Below, one piece after another: positions 59,156 through 64,000 of a stretch of 64,000 bases of DNA. Location of the stretch: contig OY969805.1 of the NCBI GenBank assembly GCA_963703325.1, positions 124,001 through 188,000 of the forward strand. The letters run 5' to 3'. This DNA comes from Aquilonibacter sp963703325 (GTDB taxonomy: Bacteria; Vulcanimicrobiota; Vulcanimicrobiia; Vulcanimicrobiales; Vulcanimicrobiaceae). The position numbers were made by a program, and so were the translations under genes. The notes below the pieces were generated by a model. It saw only the letters and a list, made by a program, of their open reading frames with translations, made no database searches and was not told the DNA's origin. Position 1 is the stretch's first letter, and each line of letters begins with the position of its first letter.

Positions 59156-61711
59156 CTGGTAGAACTGATTCCGCGTCCACGCGTCGAGCAACAATTACTC
59201 GAGTCGGTGGAGCGCGCCTCGCTTACGCTCGTGCATGCACCGATGGGTGCGGGGAAGAGTACCGCGGCCAGGCTTGCGTTTGGTAACGCTCCCAATACCG
59301 CGTGGTTTGATGCGCGCCCCTGGCACCGCGCCGCCTTCGTACACGCACTCGTCGACGCGATACGGACGGTGCGCCAAGACTTCGGACGCATGACGCTCGG
59401 CGCGTTTGAGGCGCAGGCGCAACCGTCGTTCCTCGGAGGTTCGTTCGCCGCTGAATTGGCGCACGTCGACAGCCCGCTCGTGCTCATCATCGACAATGCG
59501 CAGGTGCTCGACGGTGACGAGGCATTTGGCGAATTTCTCAGCAGCGCACTCACCGAGCTTCCCACCGGTGTGCGCATGCTCGTGCTTGGGCGCACCGTAC
59601 CCGATATCGCACCGGCGAGCGCGCTCGACCGGCGAGTTAGCGTGCTCGACGGCCGTTTTCTAGCGCTCGATGCCGACGAGCTGCGTGCGTTGGCGCGAAG
59701 CTTCGGACGCGACCCGGCGACCGGCGAGCTCGACGAAATCGGCCGTCTCACCGAAGGCTGGATCGCCGGCGCAACACTTGCGCTCTCGGGGTGGCGCGAA
59801 GACGATTTCGCCAAGGCGATCCTCGACGAACTCGGTCACGACAATACGCGGGTGCTCGAAGACCTCAGCGTGCTCCAACTGGTCGACGTCGACGTGCTCG
59901 AGACGCACGCTGCGTTCGCCGGGGTCACCGATGCGGTGACCGAAATGCGCGCTCGCGGCGCACCGATTGCCGAACTGACGCGCGGATCCTTCCGCATTCA
60001 CCCACTCCTTCGTAACGTGGCGCGAGCGCGGTTGCGCGCGCGCAACGGAGAGGTCCCAGCGCATCGCAGTGCAGCCGAAGCGCACGCGCGCTGCGGGCAT
60101 CACGCGGCGGCGCTGCACTATGCCGACGCCGCCGGCGATGCGGTGACAGCCGGCGCGTTTCTACGCAGGTACGCGCAGGCGGCGATCGCTACCGGCGATC
60201 GCGCGCGCGTGCGGTCGATGGCGGCGCGCATCGATCCGGGCGGTCCGGACGCGGATGTGCGTTCGTACGCCGAAGGGTTGCTCGACAAAGCAACGGCGTC
60301 ACTTCAGGCGCGCACCTCCTTTGCGCGTGCCGCCGATGCCGCGAAAGACGATGAGATCATTGCGTTTCACGCGCGTGTGCAAATGTACGAATACGATCTT
60401 GGGCAGTTAACCGGCGTTGATGCAACCGCGCTCGATGACCTCGCACGCCGCGCGGAACCGCTCGGTCCGTCCGCGGTTGCCGCGGTCGCCGTGCTGCGCG
60501 GCTGGGCTCGCGCCATGGCTTTCGATTTCCCACGCGCGCTCGACGAGTTGACGCCGCTCGACGATGTAACCGACGTTGCCGCGCGCTTCAACTGCGGGAT
60601 CCTGCGAGCCTATGCGCTCACCGCGCTCGGTGAGCGCGACGCCGCAGCGGACACGCTCGACGAACTGACGCGTCTGCTCGAAGACGACGACCGTGCGGTG
60701 TTGCAAACACTGACACTGGTGTGGTTCGCGCGACTCGCGCTCTTGTGGGGACGAATCGATTCCGCGGCCGAAGCGGCCGAACACGCCGCGCGCCTGGCGT
60801 CGGCGCTCGACCTCCGTTCGGAAGAGGCCGCACTCTACATTGCCCTCGCCGAACTCGCGACCCACGCCGGGAACGTCGACGCTGCGGTACGTTACGCCCA
60901 CCGGGCGCGCGAACACGCCGATCGTGCCTGGTATGCGGGCGACACCGCACGCGTGCGCGCATTCGCCGAAATCGCGCTTGCTCGCGCGGCGTTTCTCGGC
61001 CACGATACCGCGATTGCCCTCGATTTGGCGCTGCGCGCGGCCGCCACGTCCGGCATTCCGACGGTACAGGAAGCGATCGCGCTTTCCGAAGCGGCTTACT
61101 ACGCGTTGCTGACCACACCGGCATCAGCGGCCGGTATTCTCGCACGCGCGAACGACGCGATTGCGCGCGCCCGCCCGATCGACGCCTATGACGCGGTCGG
61201 TCTTGCGCACGCGGACGATTTGCTGGCATTCCTTGCCGCCGCGGACGGACGCGAGCGCAGCAATGCGACGCTCGAGGCATGCATGCCGTTCAACGCGCTG
61301 CTTGAAGCGCGTCGTGGGCTCGTGTCACTCGAACTCGCCGGTCTTGCGGCCGGCAACGCGCGACGCGGTCAAAGCGAAGGCACCGTCGCGTTCGAAACCG
61401 CTCTGTCGCTGCTTACCCGCGATGGCCCGCGCTTTGAAGCACGGTTGGCGCGCGCCTATGCATCGACATTCATTCGGCCTAAGGCGCTCATCGAAGTGCC
61501 GCTCGTCGGCATCGATCTCACCGCGCGCGAGCGCGAGATCCTCGTGCTTTTGGTCGACGGACTGAGCAACAAAGAAATTGCGCAGCGTTTGGTGGTTAGT
61601 CCACGCACGATCGAAACACACGTCGAACGCGTCCTCGGGAAACTCGAGGTTGGCTCCCGCTCGCGCGCGATCGCCAAAGCGCTGCGTTTAGGTCTCGTCC
61701 GTCTCGACTAG
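59156..61711 (+). CDS. MalT-like LuxR-family regulator (STAND ATPase)
   Basis: The chain starts ELIPRPRVEQQLLE, like other MalT-type regulators, then has the P-loop HAPMGAGKSTAARLA, a Walker B LVLIIDNAQVL, a long helical tetratrico-like middle (about 300-760) and a C-terminal LuxR helix-turn-helix (LTAREREILVLLVDGLSNKE, VVSPRTIETHVERVLGKLEV). It is a ligand-controlled transcription activator. The start is unclear: no ATG/GTG/TTG lies at the domain border; CTG 59156 has GAGGA 5 nt upstream, ATG 59027 would overlap the previous gene by 128 nt, and GTG about 59205 would cut the first helix. Confidence 0.85.
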   Translation: MVELIPRPRVEQQLLESVERASLTLVHAPMGAGKSTAARLAFGNAPNTAWFDARPWHRAAFVHALVDAIRTVRQDFGRMTLGAFEAQAQPSFLGGSFAAELAHVDSPLVLIIDNAQVLDGDEAFGEFLSSALTELPTGVRMLVLGRTVPDIAPASALDRRVSVLDGRFLALDADELRALARSFGRDPATGELDEIGRLTEGWIAGATLALSGWREDDFAKAILDELGHDNTRVLEDLSVLQLVDVDVLETHAAFAGVTDAVTEMRARGAPIAELTRGSFRIHPLLRNVARARLRARNGEVPAHRSAAEAHARCGHHAAALHYADAAGDAVTAGAFLRRYAQAAIATGDRARVRSMAARIDPGGPDADVRSYAEGLLDKATASLQARTSFARAADAAKDDEIIAFHARVQMYEYDLGQLTGVDATALDDLARRAEPLGPSAVAAVAVLRGWARAMAFDFPRALDELTPLDDVTDVAARFNCGILRAYALTALGERDAAADTLDELTRLLEDDDRAVLQTLTLVWFARLALLWGRIDSAAEAAEHAARLASALDLRSEEAALYIALAELATHAGNVDAAVRYAHRAREHADRAWYAGDTARVRAFAEIALARAAFLGHDTAIALDLALRAAATSGIPTVQEAIALSEAAYYALLTTPASAAGILARANDAIARARPIDAYDAVGLAHADDLLAFLAAADGRERSNATLEACMPFNALLEARRGLVSLELAGLAAGNARRGQSEGTVAFETALSLLTRDGPRFEARLARAYASTFIRPKALIEVPLVGIDLTAREREILVLLVDGLSNKEIAQRLVVSPRTIETHVERVLGKLEVGSRSRAIAKALRLGLVRLD

Positions 61712-62403
61712 AGCCGAATGCGAAAGTCGTCGCCGGTCATGCGCGCGGTCGAGAAATCGACTGCACTCAAATCGACGCCCTGGAAGTTACAGCCGATCAA
61801 GGCCGCGTTCTCGAGCTTGACGCCGGCCAGCTGCGTGTGCGAGAAATTGACACCGGTGAAGTAGGAACCGCGCAGATCGGCGCCCCGCAGATTGACATTG
61901 GCGAGGTCGGCACCAGTGAGCCGAATGCCGCTCAGGTTACGCCCGTGCAGATCGGCGTCGGCGAAGTTGCATCCGGTGCAGCCGTTCATCAACGCGTGCA
62001 GTTGCTCGTTGGAAAGTGCGCTGAGCGTTCCGTCGGGCACGCTGATACCGGTGCTGCGCACACCGTCGAGCGCGACGCCTTGCAGCAGCGCACCGTCGAA
62101 ATCGACGCCGCTCAGTTCCGCGCCGCGCAGATCGGCTCCGCGCAAGTCCGTACCGCGGAAGTCAACGCAGGTGAGCTTCGCATCGCGCAAGTTCACGTTG
62201 CGCAGGTCAGCACGACGCAGATCCGTATATTCGAGACGCTGACCGTGCAGATCGCGACCGGCCCAGTCGGCGCCCGCTGCGTTGACGGTGACGCAGCTAT
62301 CATGGCCCCAATCGTGGTCGTGGGACGACGCGACCGCGGCGCTGCCGACGGTGCCGGCCACCGAACCCACGAGACAGGCAAGGATCACGGCTAGAACGCG
62401 CAT
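61708..62403 (-). CDS. Secreted pentapeptide-repeat protein
   Basis: A signal peptide (LAVILACLVGSVAGTVGSAAV) is followed by two blocks of A(D/N)Lxx pentapeptides: about 45-120 (YTDLRRADLRNVNLRDAKL) and about 145-225 (NFADADLHGRNLSGIRLTG), split by a helical insert with CTGCNF and an acidic His-rich N-terminus (SSHDHDWGHD). Each block forms a square beta-helix. Most such proteins are cytosolic, so the export signal is notable. I chose ATG 62403. The 3-prime end overlaps that of the LuxR gene by 4 nt. Confidence 0.8.
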   Translation of the reverse strand: MRVLAVILACLVGSVAGTVGSAAVASSHDHDWGHDSCVTVNAAGADWAGRDLHGQRLEYTDLRRADLRNVNLRDAKLTCVDFRGTDLRGADLRGAELSGVDFDGALLQGVALDGVRSTGISVPDGTLSALSNEQLHALMNGCTGCNFADADLHGRNLSGIRLTGADLANVNLRGADLRGSYFTGVNFSHTQLAGVKLENAALIGCNFQGVDLSAVDFSTARMTGDDFRIRL

Positions 62404-62414
62404 GGCGACCTCCA

Positions 62415-62475
62415 AACTAAATCTTTAGTTGAGGATACAACGTGCAACCCAGGATGTCAACTAAATCCTTAAGAA
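62415..62475. promoter_or_regulatory. Repeated AACTAAATC boxes between the pentapeptide gene and the MntP-like gene
   Basis: AACTAAA-TC-TTTAGTT (62415-62430) is a perfect 7-bp-arm palindrome. AACTAAATC occurs again at 62459-62467 with a partly degenerate second half (CTTAAGA). Both lie in the AT-rich divergent promoter region. Spacing 44 bp. They look like sites for one dimeric regulator that controls both genes, perhaps a metal sensor. Confidence 0.5.
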
Positions 62476-62485
62476 TAGCGCCGCG

Positions 62486-63043
62486 GTGAACCCGGAACTG
62501 CGTATTTTCGGCGTTGCGTTGGCTGTTGGGCTCGACGTGCTGGCGCTCTCGGTGGCGATCGGCATCAAGGAACCTCCGTGGCCGCAACGGCTCCGTCTCG
62601 GCCTCGCGTTCTCCACAGCCGAGATCCTGATGCAGATCGTCGGCCTGTTGCTGGGCGCGGGCCTCGGCCGCATCGTCGGCGTGATTGCCGGCTGGATTGG
62701 CTTGATCGTGCTTGCGGCCATCGGTGTGTGGATCTTGCGTGAGGGCTTCTCGTCGGATTCGGACCGCGAGTTCAACGTCACGACGGCGGGCGGCCTGTTG
62801 CTCGCCTCGCTGTCGATCAGCCTTGACTCACTCGGCGTTGGGTTTGCGTTACCGGCGCTGCACTTGCCGCTGATTCCGCTCTTCACGACGGTGGCGATTT
62901 CAACCGTGTGCTTTACGCTCGTCGGTCTCGCCTTTGGCGCGCTCCTCGGCAGCCGCTTCGAAAAGAATGCCGAGAAAGCCGCCGGCGCCGTCTTGATCGC
63001 GCTCGCCGTGGTCTTTACCGTGCAGCAGTTCCATGGCGGCTAA
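62486..63043 (+). CDS. MntP-like manganese efflux pump
   Basis: The 185-residue membrane protein has six helices in two repeats. Each half keeps the acidic motif: AVGLDVLALSVAIG (Asp17) in helix 1 and SISLDSLGVGFALP in helix 4, as in MntP. The protein would export Mn(II). The start GTG 62486 has no clear ribosome-binding site, so the message may be leaderless. It is divergent from the pentapeptide-repeat gene, with shared palindromic boxes. Confidence 0.75.
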   Translation: MNPELRIFGVALAVGLDVLALSVAIGIKEPPWPQRLRLGLAFSTAEILMQIVGLLLGAGLGRIVGVIAGWIGLIVLAAIGVWILREGFSSDSDREFNVTTAGGLLLASLSISLDSLGVGFALPALHLPLIPLFTTVAISTVCFTLVGLAFGALLGSRFEKNAEKAAGAVLIALAVVFTVQQFHGG

Positions 63044-63056
63044 TAGACTTTATCGG

Positions 63057-64000
63057 CTACCAGCCGACGGCCTCGCCGTCCTTACCGAAGTCCGAGCCGG
63101 CAGCGTACGCGCCGTTTGGGAGCAGCATGATCGCCTGATAGCCGCCCATCGGTGCGCGCGTCGTCGATTTGACGGTGTCGCCCATCGCACTCAAGCGCGC
63201 GCCAACGAGATCGTAGAGCGGCGACTCGAGTGAGAGCACGTTCGAAATCTCGTCGTGCCGGAAGCGCGCAATGTCGCCGGCCTGCTGCACGTTTGCCCCG
63301 AGATCGATGATGTCGACCACGATTTGCTCGTGACCCTGGGCTTGCATGTCGCCACCCATCAGCCCGAGCGTCATGAGCGGGCGGTCGCCGCGCACGATAA
63401 ACCCGGCCATCAGCGTGTTGAACGGACGCTTGTGCGGCGCGATCGCATTGGGGCTCTTGGGGTCCAGCGTAAACAGACCGCCGCGATCGTGCAGAATAAA
63501 GCCGTAGCCCGGTACCGTGAGTCCCGAGCCAAATGGATCGAAGTTGCTGTTGACCCACGAAACCATGTTGCCCCAACGGTCGGCGGTCGAGAACACGATC
63601 GTATCGCCCGCGCCGGAGGGCTCGCCCGGCGCAGTGGGTGTCCATGCGTGGTCGGGATCGATTTTCGCGCACAGCGATTCGGCGTATTCGACGGACAAGA
63701 GCCGCGCGAGCGGCACGTTTTCAACGTCGGGGTCAGCGTTGTAGCGATAGAGGTCAGCGTAGGCGAGCTTTTTCGCTTCGACCAGCAGATGCCAATATTC
63801 CGGATTCGCCGGCCCAAGCGACGCGAGGCTCTCGCCCGGCACCACCTTCGGCACACAGGCGGCGAGAATGTTTAGCGCTTCGTTTGTTGCGAAGCCTTGC
63901 GACGGCGGCGGCAGTTCCAACACGTGCGCGCCGTGATACGCCGTGTCAACCGGTTCCATCCATTCGCCGCGATAACTTGCAAGATCGTCGAGGGTCATCG
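63057..64000 (-). CDS. Gamma-glutamyltransferase, C-terminal part (partial)
   Basis: The N-terminal part lies beyond the right edge. The visible 314 residues include the end of the large subunit (LPPPSQGFATNEALNILA, EAKKLAYADLYRYNAD) and the small subunit: nucleophile Thr in SGAGDTIVFSTADRWGNMV, then GLTVPGYGFILHDRGGLF and RPFNTLMAGFIV. The end is APMGGYQAIMLLPNGAYAAGSDFGKDG, with DFGKDG near the usual D-R-KDG. These enzymes self-cleave before the Thr and act in the periplasm on glutathione or other gamma-glutamyl compounds. The usual HTTHFS motif reads GDTIVFS here. Confidence 0.88.
   Translation of the reverse strand, partial: MTLDDLASYRGEWMEPVDTAYHGAHVLELPPPSQGFATNEALNILAACVPKVVPGESLASLGPANPEYWHLLVEAKKLAYADLYRYNADPDVENVPLARLLSVEYAESLCAKIDPDHAWTPTAPGEPSGAGDTIVFSTADRWGNMVSWVNSNFDPFGSGLTVPGYGFILHDRGGLFTLDPKSPNAIAPHKRPFNTLMAGFIVRGDRPLMTLGLMGGDMQAQGHEQIVVDIIDLGANVQQAGDIARFRHDEISNVLSLESPLYDLVGARLSAMGDTVKSTTRAPMGGYQAIMLLPNGAYAAGSDFGKDGEAVGW

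Noticed and set aside
1..64000. tRNA or rRNA genes
   Set aside because: No GGTTCGAATC-type T-arm with a matching acceptor stem and no rRNA-like stretch was found by eye on either strand; a covariance-model search could still find one.

Overview
The window is GC-rich, very densely coded DNA from a Gram-negative-type (diderm) bacterium. Many lipoproteins with a lipobox Cys, a complete hopanoid pathway, PQQ and cytochrome c proteins, FHA/RodA cell-wall genes, SecG next to Dxs, and a topA-trmFO-hslV-hslU run suggest a deep-branching lineage such as Candidatus Eremiobacterota (WPS-2). That placement is inference; no rRNA, tRNA, CRISPR array or insertion sequence was recognised.

Layout. 1-4.9 kb: fatty-acid oxidation genes (crotonase partial, acyl-CoA dehydrogenase) behind a PadR regulator, then a multidomain ATPase/GNAT-like/winged-helix regulator with a tautomerase. 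5-9.5 kb: a PQQ quinohemoprotein dehydrogenase with a shortened zinc dehydrogenase, then a thioredoxin-fold gene with an in-frame TGA exactly where the first active-site Cys belongs (candidate selenoprotein), and a Tat-exported hydrolase. 9.6-12.8 kb: a decaying region with one intact HExxH peptidase, two C-terminal remnants of the same family, a broken lipoprotein and a frameshifted MFS transporter. 12.8-17.7 kb: DUF885 protein, extradiol dioxygenase, MFS, acyltransferase. 17.7-28.8 kb: hopanoid cluster hpnG-hpnA-hpnH-shc-hpnE-hpnD-hpnC with an IDI-2 isomerase and a degenerate prenyl synthase homologue, and divergent hpnK-hpnI.

28.8-38.5 kb, mostly on the minus strand: FHA proteins, a PP2C-like protein without metal ligands, RodA/FtsW, a YibQ-like deacetylase homologue and a cytochrome c; rsmB (frameshifted), fmt, def; a lipoprotein; hslU and hslV. 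38.5-43.3 kb: SIMPL protein, trmFO, topA, then a 39-bp alternating purine-pyrimidine tract and a Lys/Arg/Gly-rich histone-like gene with a clear promoter and terminator. 43.4-48.4 kb: two oligopeptide ABC ATPases, secG, dxs, a PAP2-like protein.

48.6-64 kb: an 880-residue soluble protein carrying a TRAP-type solute-binding domain between two chemoreceptor signalling hairpins; an SRPBCC/ArsR pair under a perfect palindrome; murI, an AMIN amidase and a GerMN protein; dienelactone hydrolase; a TPR plus ATP-grasp-like protein; an acetate/succinate permease; a MalT-like LuxR regulator; a secreted pentapeptide-repeat protein divergent from a MntP-like pump; and a partial gamma-glutamyltransferase.

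The main highlights are the candidate selenoprotein with a possible bSECIS, the MCP-DctP-MCP fusion, the pseudo-phosphatase inside an actinobacterial-like FHA/RodA cluster, and the topA/Z-DNA-tract/histone-like arrangement.
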